Below, in pieces: positions 36,561-47,769 of a stretch of 64,000 bases of DNA. The notes under the pieces are model-generated. The model did no database searches. It worked only from the letters and a program-made list of their open reading frames with translations, and was not told where the DNA came from. The DNA comes from Colius striatus. Taxonomy: Eukaryota > Chordata > Aves > Coliiformes > Coliidae. A program made the translations under genes and the position numbers. The first letter of the stretch is position 1. The number at the start of each line of letters is the position of its first letter. The stretch lies in assembly GCF_028858725.1 (NCBI RefSeq), contig NC_084790.1, positions 33,087,031 to 33,151,030 of the forward strand, given 5' to 3'.

Positions 36561-38570
36561 CGGGCAAAGCCTGCTGCAAAATCGTTGTTCCCTAAGCGGC
36601 TGGTCAGATATTTCCAGCTTCACCAAAGATGCGTTTTCAGTGGTGTCAGAACGCTGTTTCTCGGAAACAAACCTCTGGGTGCCTTACCTAAGACACTCGT
36701 AATCGTTGGACTTACTTCAATTTAAACAAAATTGAAATGACGCACCAAAATAAATCGTAAGGTGTGCAGCAGTGTGTTTGAGCCAAGGCATAGGTGCCAC
36801 ACGGTATGACCTGTTTATTGCATCTACCATGTCTTCATAAAGCCCACTCAGCTCAGCATGGACATGAAACTTACATGGCAGAGTATCAATGTGTTACTCA
36901 TTTAATGACTTTAAATAGATTGATAGAAACAAGTCAGACATTACACTTGGCCACAGGGTTGCAAAAATTCCTTATGCAGTGTACCCTTTCAGCTTCTTGC
37001 TTTTTATAACAAGGTGAGTTTCTTGGTTTATGCTGTGACAACAAAAATAGATTGTGATGGAAAGTGTGTTGATTATCTAAAGATGATTTATATAGGTTAC
37101 TGTGCTGGATATAATTGGATAGAAGTGTCCCTAGCAGAGGTTGCTTTATATATTTACCCCCAAACAGGTATTAATAATTACAGGTTCTTTATCTAACCTA
37201 CTGATTGTTTTCTTTCTTCACATAGAGTTGCACCTTGTGGAATTTCTGTTTATAGAAAATAAAGCTTTACATATTTTTCCCGAAGATGCACAGCAAAAAT
37301 ATTCAGAATGTTCTAGCTGACTACATTCTGATCTCGCCTTAAGTATATAGATAAGCAAAGTAAGACTGTAAAGCAAAAATAATTTAAAACTGTAAAACAG
37401 AAATCTACAATTCTAATGACTATGTGGGTAAAAAAAAAAAAAACAACTTTATTTTCTTGAAGCAAAATTGACCCAAAATGGGATGTATTGCTGTGGCTTC
37501 AACCAAACACCATTGTATAACAGAAAAACATTGTAACAACAATGTTAAGTAATGCTACATGCATGTCCCTTCTTCCCACTCAAACTTTTACTTTCCTCAT
37601 GAACTACCACAACTTAGTTGTGACATTTTGCCCAACATCATGTTTAATTTCTTCCAGAGCTTTAAGGATAAAGAACATTGTAATAAAAAATTACAAATGT
37701 GAAACAAAAATTGGTTGTTAAGCCTGAGAAGCAAGTTGCAGTGTAATTGAAAGCAGATTCTGCAGGTCAGTTATATGAACAATGCTTGCTGAACAGTCTG
37801 TTTGCATTTGTTGCATATAGGGGTTTATTGACCAAAACCATTGTATAACTACATTTTACCTCCAATAAAAATAAAACAAGGACTATATTACCAGTCAAGA
37901 ATTAAACCAAATCAGGCTACACTGGGAGGACAAAGTCTGCTCAGAGATCAATGTGATCTCAAATAAAGTGTGATAAATTGTTTTTTCCTTCCAATTTTCT
38001 CTTGACTGAACCTGGAAAGATTGAAAACATTTAATTGCTTGTTTACCTAGATTACTTAGAGAGGTTTTTCCATTAATAGAAATATATATCTTTGCTTAGA
38101 AAAAAAACCGAGGAGATAACAGCTCTGAAGAAAGAAATACTCTGTATTTCAAGGTATTCACATGGTTAGCTGTTCCACACACCCATCATTCCTTCAGGGC
38201 ATATATGGTTTACTTTCTGTCTTCCTCCAATGTATTTTCCAGACTTTGAAAGGTTAAAAAAACCCACACACCTGTAAAGAACAAATGGGAAAAAAAAACC
38301 CCTGGACTCTGAACATAGTTTGTAAAACACTCAAGAGCAGCATGTGATATCATCAAACAGTAGCCACATATCAGGGAACCAGCTACATAAAGTCATTTAG
38401 CAAGCTATCTTTCCAGTGGACATGTGGTCCTTATTGACATCATTGAGGTATTCCCCTCTTAATGTGCTGGTGGTGAGTTAAGGACAGGGAAAGTAGGTAG
38501 TGGCTACCTGAGACAGGCTGCTGGAGAGATGCAAATCTATGTGTTGGTGTAACAGCTTAATCAAAAACCC
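36561..38570. other. Intergenic sequence between NANS and the CR1/ERV cluster
   Basis: AT-rich, no gene or recognisable repeat. It contains short A-runs near 37430, 38100 and 38290. Confidence 0.4.
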
Positions 38571-38574
38571 CAGA

Positions 38575-38998
38575 AGTTACAAACTAATGTTCCAGATATG
38601 AGGAAAGGCTGTGGGAACTGGGCCTGTTTAGTCTGGAGGAGACTGAGGGGTGATCTTATTAACATTTATAAATATCTGAAGTGTGGGTGTCAGGAGGTTG
38701 GGGCATCTCTTTTTTTCTATGGTATTTAGCAACAGGACAAGGGGTAATGGGATGAAGTTGGAATACAAAAAGTTCCACTTAAACATAAGAAAAAACTATT
38801 TCACTGTGAGGGTGATGTAGCAGTGGCACAGGCTGCCCAGAGGGGTTGTGGAGTCTCCTTCCTTGGAGGTCTTCAAGACCCGCCTCGACATGTTCCTATG
38901 TGACCTGATCTAGGTGACCCTGCTTCTGCAGGGGGTTTGGACTAGATGCTCTCTAAAGGTCCCTTCCAACCCCTACCATTCTATGATTCTATGATATG
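38575..38998 (+). mobile_element. CR1 3' fragment, plus strand
   Basis: Begins GAGGAAAGGCTGTGGGAACTG and runs through GGTGTCAGGAGGTTGGG, ACAAGGGGTAATGGGATGAA and GGGTTTGGACTAGATG to the octamer tail ATTCTATGATTCTATG near 38996. It closely resembles the 3' end of the CR1 at 23985-26330. Confidence 0.92.
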
Positions 38999-39480
38999 AT
39001 TGAGATGTGCAGACTACAGGAAATTGTTACCAGTACAAGCTACTGACTGTGGTATGCAAGAAGCGGCATAAGTACTAGTCTTACATTCTAGTGGTCTCCA
39101 AGCTGTGACATCTGCCTTTAGAAAAGGTGGTGTGTTGTCTTTTGCAGAGTGAGAAAACAGGAAAAAAAAAATAATAGCTTTGATACTGCAAATGTATGTC
39201 ATGGTGCACACGAATTATAGATACATACAAATTTTGGAATTCATCACTACAAAAGTTCTAATGTCTCATTGTATTCCCTTTGTATCCAGAACCAAAAACA
39301 TTGTTACCCATGCTGATAGAATATGGACAATAATTGTCTTGGGCCATTTGCAAACTTATTATTCTCCTTATATTTCTTATGCCTTCATCCCTGCCTTTAA
39401 GACAAGTAACTAGATTTGCTTTTCGTTTTAAATAATAATATTCTATTTTTGTTTGTGGTGATAAGTCAGAAATAATGACA
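38999..39480. other. Unassigned spacer between CR1 fragments
   Basis: No gene or repeat recognised. Confidence 0.35.
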
Positions 39481-39694
39481 CAGAATCGAGTTGGAGGCCT
39501 TTGGCCAATGTGAGTCCACAGGGATGGGTTCTGGGGCCAGTCTTGTGCAACATCTTCATCAACCACCTAGATGAGGGGACAGAGTGTACCCTCAGCAAGT
39601 TGGCTGATGACACCAAACTGGGAGGACTGTCTGATTCCCCAGAAGGCTGTGCTGTCATTCAGCGGGATCTCGACTGGCTTGAGAGTTGGGCAGG
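39481..39694 (+). mobile_element. CR1 reverse transcriptase fragment fused to ERV gag
   Basis: Internal CR1 ORF2 piece encoding [26 protein letters not shown] in one frame, with the intact A-D-D, broken off at ESWAG. At 39694/39695 it joins gag sequence without spacer. It has no CR1 3' end, so it is not a simple insertion. Confidence 0.85.
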
Positions 39695-40834
39695 TTACCC
39701 ACAGCCCCAGAGATGGAGCCTCAGCCCTCTGGCTCCGGAATTCCACCACCCTATAATCCACCATCCCTTCCTGTACCTACCGCAGGTCCGTCCGCGGGGA
39801 CTCATAGTAATAAAGGGCTGTTGGCGGAGGGCCCAGATTCGACTGTGGCGCTACCCCTCCGTGCGGTGGGACCGGCCCCAATTGATCAAGATGAATTGCA
39901 AGTATTGCAATACTGGCCTTTCTCGTCCTCTGATTTATATAACTGGAAAGCCAATAACCCCTCTTTTTTGGAGAATTCTGCTGCCCTCACAGGTCTGGTT
40001 GAGTCCCTAATGTACTCTCACCAACCTACTTGGGACGATTGTCAGTAGTTACTGCATACTCTCTTCACCACTGAAGAAAGAGAAAGAATTGTGACAGAAG
40101 CGCGAAAAACTATTCGAGAGCCGACTGGACAGCCCACACGCTCCATGGCTGAAATTGACGAACTGTTCCCTGTGACACGACCGCAATGGGACTATAACAC
40201 GGCTGCAGGTAGGGAACGACTGTCCATCTACCGCCGGGCTCTGGTAGCAGGGTTAAGAGGGGTGGCAAGGAAACCTACTAATCTGGCCAAGGTAAGGGAA
40301 ATTATGCAAGGGCAAAACGAGCCTCCTTCAGTATTCTTAGAACGACTTATGGAGGCATACCGTATATATACCCCTTTTGACCCAGCGTCCCAAGGGCAGC
40401 GGGCATCCATTATCATGTCCTTTATTGGACAATCTGCCCCTGATATCGAGAGAAAATTGCAGCACATCGAGGGGCTACAGGACTATACCCTACAGGATAT
40501 AGTCAAGGAGGCAGAGAAAGTATATCATAAGAGGGAGACAGAGGAAGAAAGGAGGGAAAGGGAGAAAAATGAACGAGAGCGGGAGAAGAATAGGAGACAA
40601 AAATGTCAGGACAGAAATCTGACTAGGATACTAACCGCCGTCATGTCTGAAGGGAGGCGTCAGGGGAAAAAGCAAGTTGAGCAGGGAGGAAACCTGGGCG
40701 GCAGAGGCTGTCGTGGATCCAGAAGATTGGGGAAAGACCAGTGTGCGTTTTGCAGAGAAAAAGGACACTGGGCAAGGGAATGCCCCAAGAAAAAGGGACC
40801 AAAGGTGCTGGCCCTGGAAGAAGACGACGAATAA
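39695..40834 (+). pseudogene. ERV gag (p12-like, capsid, nucleocapsid), partial
   Basis: Structural polyprotein of the third ERV. After the CR1 junction the frame carries IPPPYNPP, a PPPY late-domain motif typical of gammaretroviral p12. The capsid start follows ([11 protein letters not shown]), then the capsid core, a long Arg/Glu-rich charged stretch, and a nucleocapsid with a single zinc knuckle (CAFCREKGHWARECPKK, about 40742-40796). An in-frame TAG at 40046-40048 interrupts capsid, and the frame ends at TAA 40832-40834. Matrix and the true start are absent. One knuckle and the same-frame pol are gammaretroviral traits. Confidence 0.9.
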
Positions 40835-43800
40835 TGGGGATGGGGCTCGGCTCCCCTCCCCGAGCCTAGGGTAATATTAAACGTGGAGGGGACCCCAGTG
40901 GACTTTTTAATTGATACAGGGGCTGAATATTCTGTGTTGAAAAGACCTTTGGGGACAATCACAAATGAACAGACCATGGTCATAGGGGCTACAGGACGGA
41001 AGAAGTACCCATGGTCAACAAATCGGACTGTTGATTTAGGAACAAATCGAGTGTCTCATTCATTCCTAATAATCCCAGAGTGCCCGACCCCTCTGCTGGG
41101 AAGAGATTTACTAACAAAATTAAAAGCACAAATCAGCTTTACTCCAACTGGGCCAAAATGTGTTTGGGGAAAAGAAAAGCCCGAAACTTGTATCCTATCT
41201 GTGCACCTAGGGGAAGAGTATAGGCTTTACCAAACCGAGAGCACATTGTCAAGAGAAATGCATGAATGGCTGCAACGATACCCCCGGGCCTGCGCAGAAA
41301 CAGGGGGAATGGGAAAAGCGGAAAACGTTTCACCGATTGTAGTAGAACTAAAGGCTGGAGCTGCTCCTGTGGCAATCAAACAGTACCCATTATCCAAAGA
41401 TGCCCGGGAGGGGATTAAGCCACACATAGAAAAGTTAATTCAACAAGGAGTCCTTGTCCCCTGTAAATCCCCATGGAACACCCCTTTGTTACCGGTAAAA
41501 AAAAACGGAACAAATGACTATCGGCCAGTACAGGATTTGCGCGAAGTAAACAGAAGGGTCCAAGACCTGCACCCCACGGTGCCAAACCCGTATAACCTTC
41601 TCAGTTCCCTTCTACCAGAACGAACCTGGTATACAGTATTGGACTTAAAAGATGCTTTCTTCTGCTTACAATTACACCCGGCCAGTCAGCTCCTGTTCGC
41701 TTTCGAGTGGAGAGACCCTGAGAACGGGTGAGTGGGACAACTCACTTGGACCAGGTTGCCCCAAGGGTTCAAGAACTCACCAATGCTCTTCGATGAGGCT
41801 CTCCATCGGGACCTCATGTCCTATCGGACATGGAATCCACAGGTAACCCTGCTCCAGTATGTGGACAACTTACTGTTGGCAGCACCATGTAAACAGAGTT
41901 GTTTACAAGGAACCAAAGAACTGCGACTCGAACTAGGTAGGCTGGGCTACCGCGTGTCTGCAAAGAAGGCGCAGATTTGCAAAAGAGAGGTGGTATACTT
42001 GGGATATACCTTGAAGGATGGGAAGAGGTGGCTAATGGAGGCCCGAAAAAAAACCATTCTCCAAATCCCAACCCCGACAACACCGCGACAGGTACGAGAA
42101 TTCTTGGGGACTGCGGGATATTGTCGATTATGGATACCTGGTTTTGATACGTTGGCAGAACCCCTGTACCCTCTGACCAAAGGATCTGGGGATTTTGTCT
42201 GGACTGAACAACATGACAAGGCCTTCAAGAACATTAAGAAAGCCTTGTTACAGTCCCCGGCCTTAGAACTACCAAACTTGACAAAGCCGTTCACCTTATT
42301 TGTGGATGAGCGGAAAGGAATTGCTAGGGGGGTCCTAACTCAAAACTTGGGACCATGGAAGCGGCCGGTGGCTTATCTGTCCAAGAAATTAGACCCGGTA
42401 GCAAGTGGGTGGCCCACTTGCCTCAAAGCAATAGCCGCTACAGTGCTGTTGGTAAAGGACTCAGACAAACTTACCTTTGGACAACAACTGACCATCATAG
42501 CCGCACATTCCCTAGAAAGCATAATCCGCCAGCCCCCGGATCGGTGGATGACCAATGCGCGGATGACCTATTACCAGAGTCTGCTTTTAACGGAGCGCAT
42601 CAAGTTTGCTCCCCCAGCCATTCTGAATCCGGCCACACTACTACCAGAAGGGGAAAACCTGCCAGTCCACAATTGTGAAGAAATTCTGGCTGGTGAGGTC
42701 GGTATTCGCGCAGATTTGACCGACCAGCCCATGTTGGGAGTCCAGTCCTGGTTCACCGATGGAAGCAGTTACCTAGTGGAAGGTAAACGAAAGGCGGGGG
42801 TGGCGGTAGTGGATGGGAAAAAGGTCATATGGGCAACCGCATTGCCAGAAGGAATTTCTGCGCAAAAGGCTGAACTAATAGCGTTAATACAAGCCCTCCG
42901 ACTAGTAGAAGGAAGGGTCATAAACATCTACACTGATAGCAGATATGCCTTTGTGACGGCACATGTGCATGGGGTGATCTATCGACAGAGAGGTCTGCTA
43001 ACATCTGCAGGAAAGGAGGTCAAAAATAAGGAAGAAATATTAAGCCTCTTGGAATCTGTCCATCTTCCAAAGAAGGTGGCCATAATGCACTGTCCTGGAC
43101 ACCAGAAGGGACAGGACGCTGTAGCAAGAGGAAACCAGATGGCAGACAAAACAGCCAAAGAGGCAGCACAAGGGGCTATGATACTAACTGCCAGAAAGGA
43201 AGACGAGGAACATGAGGACTGTCCAAAGCTGGAAACTACGCTGTCATATGAAGAAGGGAAGGCCTATATCAACCGCATGCACAGACTGACTCATCTAGGA
43301 ACTGAAAAATTGATTGCATTAGCCAGAAAGTCCCGGTATCAAGTCCCAGGCCTACGGAAAGTCGCAGAAGAAGTAGTGCAAAACTGTACAGCCTGTGCAT
43401 TGACAAACGCAGGTCACAGTAAAAGTTCAAAAGGAACGAGATTGCGAGGTGATCGACCAGGAACATACTGGGAAGTAGACTTCACGGAGGTAAAACTGGC
43501 CAGATATGGAAATAAATATCTGTTGGTGTTTGTAGACACTTTTCCAGGGTGGGTGGAAGCACACCCGACCCAGAAGGAGACAGCACAAGTAGTAGCTAAG
43601 AAGATCCTAGAAGAGATATTACCCAGATTCGGGATACCCAAGGTAATCGGATCCGATAATGGACCAGCCTTCGTCGCCCAGGTAAGTCAGGCGTTAGCAA
43701 AGCAACTGGGGATAGATTGGAAGCTTCATTGTGCTTATCATCCCCAAAGTTCAGGGCAGGTAGAAAGAATGAATAGAACTCTGAAAGAAACATTGACGAA

Positions 43801-43885
43801 ACTTATTACAGAGACCGGCGGGGGGGATTGGACAGTCTTTCTCTCCTTAGCCTTATTCCGAGTACGGAACACTCCGGGACCTACT
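40835..43885 (+). pseudogene. ERV pol, part 1 (protease, RT, RNase H, integrase)
   Basis: Same frame as gag, directly after its TAA, which matches the stop-codon readthrough layout of gammaretroviruses. Protease has [11 protein letters not shown] (near 40910) and LLGRDLL. RT has LPQGFKNSP (41758-41784), and its active site reads YVDN at 41858-41869 where the family has YVDD. RNase H shows the acidic residues of [21 protein letters not shown] and NQMADKTAK. Integrase has the HHCC region (THLG ... CTAC) and D-D-E core ([23 protein letters not shown]). An in-frame TGA at 41729-41731 interrupts RT. The frame is cut at 43885 by the LTR insertion. Confidence 0.93.
43881..43885 (+). repeat. Target site duplication, left copy
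   Basis: CTACT immediately before the inserted LTR; an identical copy lies at 45224-45228. Integrase coding is continuous when one copy and the LTR are discounted. Confidence 0.93.
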
Positions 43886-45223
43886 TGTCATGGTTTGACA
43901 TGACAGCCTTTTCTGGTATGGGGGAAGGGGCTGCAAAGATGGCTCCTGCAAGAAGTTGCTCACAACTCTCCCCAGCTCAGAAAAGGCTCACTTCTGGGGC
44001 TGAGCCAATTAGACGCCTCCACGATCACTTTTTAAGAAGAAGCCGGAAGGGGAGGTGTCTTCCTCCATCTTCTTTCCTTCTTCTGCCCCTTCTTCTCTTC
44101 TTCTGGCTGGTGGTGGTGTAAGGAGTAGGAACGGTGAGAGAAACAACCATGCGGACTCTAAGGTCAGTGATGAAAGGGAGGAGGTGTACTGGAGCAGAGA
44201 CTCCCCTGCATTCTATGGAGAGAACTGGTGAAGCTGAGATTTATTTTCATTTCTTTAAAGACCCCACATCAGCGGTAGAGACTCATTTTGATAATGAGCC
44301 CGCATCAGGGGCAGAGAATCATTTTGCTAAAGCTGACCCCGGACCAGGGGCAGCGATTCACTTCATTAAAGGCCCCGAGCCAGGGACAGTGATTTTGGCC
44401 GGAGGAGGCCTTGTCCCGAAGGAGGGGCCCTTTATCACTATGGCCGGAGCAGGCCCTGTCCCGAGGAAGGGACCCAATATCCACAGCTGCAACTGTGGGG
44501 AGGAACCCACGACAAAGCAGCTCATTAAACTTATGCCCAGAAGAGGCCTTGTCCCGAGAGAGGGACCTTGCAACTGCAGAAACTGCAACCGCGGTGAAGA
44601 ATCCACGTCAGAGATATTCACCAAGGACTGTGTCCCGTGTGAGGGACCCTGTATCGGCAGAAGCCACAGCTGTTGGGAACAACCCACACCAGAGAAGTTT
44701 GTTAAGGACTGTGTTCCGGGGGAGGAACCCCGTGTTGGAGCAGGGGAAGAATGCCAGGAGTCATCCTCATCTGAGAAGACAGAAGCGGCAAAGCCCATCT
44801 GTGAGAGACTGACCACATCCCCCACTCCCTACCCCCCTGAGCTGTTGTGGGGGGAGGAGGTAGAGATATCGGGAGCAGTGAGCTGGGCCCGGGAAGAAAG
44901 GAGGGATGGGGGAGGGAGATCTTAAAGTGCTGGTTGTAATTTTCTCATCATCCTACTCCCTTTTTGCTTTTATTCCGTTCTGTTTCTTGTAGAATAAACT
45001 TTCCTACTTTCCTCTCTAAGTCGAGTACTGGAGTCTGTTTTGCCCAGAACCATAATTGGCAGTGAGCCCTCCCTGCCCTTGTCTCAATCCACAACAACCT
45101 TGCTTATCTTTTTACTCCCATTTCACTGGGTCCTCCGCCATCTTAACGAGGGTGGGGGTGAATGGGGGCATCGAGCAAGAAACTGTCGTGGTGCTGTTGT
45201 GCTAGCTGGGCCAAACCACGACA
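43886..45223 (+). mobile_element. Solo LTR inserted in ERV integrase (1338 bases)
   Basis: Ends are TGTCATGGTTT and AAACCACGACA, an 11-base imperfect inverted repeat (one mismatch) with TG/CA termini, flanked by perfect 5-base duplications CTACT. A TATA-like TTTTTAAG lies at about 44029 and AATAAA at 44993-44998, both on the plus strand. No retroviral internal sequence is inside, so this is one LTR, presumably left after recombination. It is unusually long and contains two tandem-repeat blocks (44220-44400, and 44405-44740). Relatives in this window are at 3100-3912 and 16572-17206, with a second subfamily at 17207-18179 and 54461-55380. A 5-base duplication fits ERVL-like or some class I elements. 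Confidence 0.93.
44134..44925 (+). other. 263-codon open frame inside the solo LTR
   Basis: An uninterrupted frame (MRETTMRTLRS...) across the LTR's tandem repeats. The first part repeats a 12-13-residue unit of the form DP-x-GAE-x-HF. The second repeats a longer 27-31-residue unit with VPxEGPC and CxC/CNC clusters. The tail is Glu/Pro-rich. I recognise no domain, signal peptide or membrane segment. In-frame repeat units whose lengths are multiples of three will tend to preserve an open frame, so this may have no coding role. The frame is between the TATA-like site and the poly(A) signal and would lie within an LTR transcript. Confidence 0.35.
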
Positions 45224-45657
45224 CTACTGGACTCACCCCTTTTGAAATTATGTATGGTGCCCCTCCACCTCTAACGGAAACATTGGGAATTGATGAAAGT
45301 GTTGTTCCCCCTTTTCCTCTCGCAGCACGGCTCAAAGCACTGGAAGTAGTTACGAAAGAAATCTGGGAGCAGCTGAAGGGCATCTACACTCCAAGTGAAG
45401 TAGCTGTACCTCACTGGTTTAAAGCCGGAGATGAAGTCTTGGTGAGGCGACATCGGGCTGATAGCCTCGAACCAATGTGTAAAGGACCTTATATAGTGCT
45501 GTTAACTACTCCCACTGCGGTGAAGGTGGACGGTATCGCTGCTTGGATCCACTCGGCACACGTAAAGAAGGCCCTGGAGGGAATTACACGCGATGAGTGG
45601 ACTGTGGAGAAAACTAGTAATCCTCTTAAGCTTCGCGTGCGGCGGAAAACAGGATGA
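45224..45657 (+). pseudogene. ERV pol, part 2 (integrase C-terminal domain)
   Basis: Resumes integrase after the inserted LTR with TGLTPFEIMYGAPPP. It carries the SH3-like C-terminal part (KAGDEVLVRRHRADSLEP, GPYIVLLTTPTAVKVDG, AAWIHSAHVK) to stop TGA at 45655-45657. That C-terminal pattern is typical of gammaretroviral integrases. The stop overlaps the candidate env ATG by an ATGA tetranucleotide. Confidence 0.92.
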
Positions 45658-47184
45658 GTACTCCCCCCTGTTAACCCCTGGTGGTGGGGTTGATCCGTGA
45701 TTTTGGCCAGATCCAGAACGCCACTACTATTACTGCATGTTTGCCCCTACCACATGCGGCGGGGGACCCTATACCATGGGGAATAATCCCCATAGGGAAT
45801 TTATCACGGGTAAACATTACCATAATATGCAAAACAAAATCTAAAGAACATTTGGTAGGGAAAGAAGTCTGCCGAATACTTGACCCCATAACAAAGGCAG
45901 AATGCGAGAAAGAAAAAGGATTTTATGAATGGGCTGAATGGATAGGTCGGTATCTAGACTGCACCCCCGATCCCCCCTATATCTGTGGCTACCGGGAAGC
46001 TAAGTGCCTTATTTCACCCCCAGAGGCAGCCACAAAAAGCTGTATCAGGTTTACAATTAACGAAATAGCGACTGAGAATGAAGAATGTAACTAACAAAGG
46101 TCCAGAATGGGACTCTGTGTGGGGGCCTAGTATATCAGAAACCTTCAGTTATTTGGGACCAGTTAACTGGTGTGTGCAGTTCAAAGGGAAACAGGATCAA
46201 ACCCATGATACCGTAACTAATGTAGGCACCTCGGAAAGAACACTTGGTAATCACATCCCTGGGTGGAATTGCACGGCTATTTATGATTGTGACACTCCAG
46301 AAGTTGAAATTGGATTCCCCCCTGTGAGGACCTTGCTCAAATGGGGATGTGAGTGCCGTGGTTATAAGCATACAATACCAAACGAAGTGGAGAGCAATAT
46401 GATTGAAATGAAAAGTTGCAAATATACAACTATAAAGAGCCCAGGTAACCTAGTATGAGTAATGAGTGATGGGAAATGGACTACACACGTGCCTATTGAT
46501 GGCCCAGCAGCACAAATCACTCTAGGGGTCCCTACATTATGCCCCTACTGGAAAGAGTCTGGGCTAGGAGAACTAAGACCCAGAAGGAAGAGAGATACGG
46601 AGGACAAAATTCTTGATGACAAGTGGCAGGAACCCAGTACCGCTGTAAAATTTGGTTGGGTTCTGGAATCAATTTTTCCTCAAATATCCTCATATAGAAA
46701 TAGGGAAATGTTAAATAAGCTTTTAGGACAAACTGCTAGATTAGCTGCGGCAACTAAAAAAGGATTTAAAGATATGAATATTCAGCTACAAGCAACTAGC
46801 AAAATGGCATTACAGAACCGAATGGCTTTAGATATGATGCTTCTAAAGGAACACGGGGTTTGTGGGTATCTAAACCAGAAAATTGACCATTGTTGTATAC
46901 ATATTCCCAATATGACCGATGCGGTGGAATATGACCTATCAAAACTAGAACAAATAGAAGCTGATACCAAAGAAATCGAAAAAGAGGCACAACAGAATTG
47001 GGTTGGGGCTATATTTAATTCTCTAGGGTTCCACATCTCAGGATGGGTCTCCTCGATAATACAAAATTCTATTGTTATCATTGTTATGCTCGGGCTAATT
47101 TTTATGTCGTATAAGTGTATTTTAGGAATAATCACGAAAGAATGGAGTGCCTCCCATGAACCCCTGCGGACGAAGATCATCTAA
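45654..47184 (+). pseudogene. ERV env, broken, with unusual transmembrane cysteine motif
   Basis: The likely start ATG 45654 overlaps the pol stop; the frame has TAA at 45672-45674, a frame change between about 46078 and 46094, and TGA at 46456-46458. The surface part is Cys-rich but has no CWxC motif. A dibasic RPRRKRD near 46590 suggests the surface/transmembrane cleavage site. The transmembrane part (46600-47184) has a heptad-rich region, LQNRMALDMM, a cysteine cluster spaced C-X9-C-C (CGYLNQKIDHCC) and a hydrophobic anchor (IVIIVMLGLIFM). Family proteins normally show CX6CC. The short cytoplasmic tail ends at TAA 47182. Confidence 0.82.
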
Positions 47185-47310
47185 GATCCAGTGTCAAGAA
47201 GAGGTGGCGCATCAGCAAATTGATGAATATATTGTAGCGTGTGTTTACTTATGACCCAGTTAACCCATCATCCTTATAATTATGCAATTCTAAGATTAGA
47301 ATTAGTAACA

Positions 47311-47325
47311 AGAAGGAGTGGGGAA
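47311..47325 (+). other. Candidate polypurine tract
   Basis: AGAAGGAGTGGGGAA, a purine-only run just before the predicted 3' LTR start TGAAAAAT, where plus-strand priming is expected. Confidence 0.6.
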
Positions 47326-47769
47326 TGAAAAATAAAAAAAGGAAACTTAAAACAAGAATTCAGGTAACAAACATGGCGTAAGTTATGTTAAGTCGGCTAA
47401 AGCTAACTGAGGCCTAAGGGTGATAAAAATCTGGTTGAAGGTTGCATCAGCAACCTTCAAGAAGAGAAAAACATTTCTCAGAAGAGGAACTTGAAAAACA
47501 ATCCTCAGAAAACCAAGAACATTACCCCCACCTCATGTTATCAGGATGGTCAGGTTGAAGGAAAATCAGATAAAGGAAATTGTAACCGTGAGTGGAATTT
47601 TCCACTGCCTGTACCCCAACATATATAAATCCCTTGCTTACCGAGTATGGGGTCGCCTCCTCTAACTCCTGCGTGAGTTATGAGACGGCCCGGAGCTCCA
47701 AAGTAAAGCCTGCCTTGTGTGATTGCAACAAGCCGGTCCCTCGTTTTCCTTTGGGGTGCTCGCCTGCCA
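47326..47769 (+). repeat. Probable 3' LTR of the third ERV
   Basis: Starts after the polypurine tract and has a TATA box ATATATAAAT at 47621. A non-canonical AGTAAAG (47702) may serve for polyadenylation. The end is set at a CA before GGATTGGAGG, but with no second LTR the boundary is a guess. About 140 bases of non-coding sequence separate env from it. Confidence 0.55.

Larger units (their letters stand above)
39695..47769 (+). mobile_element. Third ERV: gag-pol-env, plus strand, 5' end missing
   Basis: A long, fairly well-preserved class I ERV body: gag from p12-like sequence onward, protease, reverse transcriptase, RNase H and integrase in one frame with few stops, then env and a probable 3' LTR. 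The 5' LTR, primer site and matrix are lost at the CR1 junction. An unrelated 1338-base LTR splits integrase. Removing it conceptually keeps pol in frame, so the insertion is secondary. Breaks: nonsense codons in gag, pol and env, one env frame change, and a substitution in the RT active site. Confidence 0.93.

Noticed and set aside
42571-42756. Minus-strand frames opposite ERV pol
   Set aside because: Shadows of a conserved sense-strand coding region.
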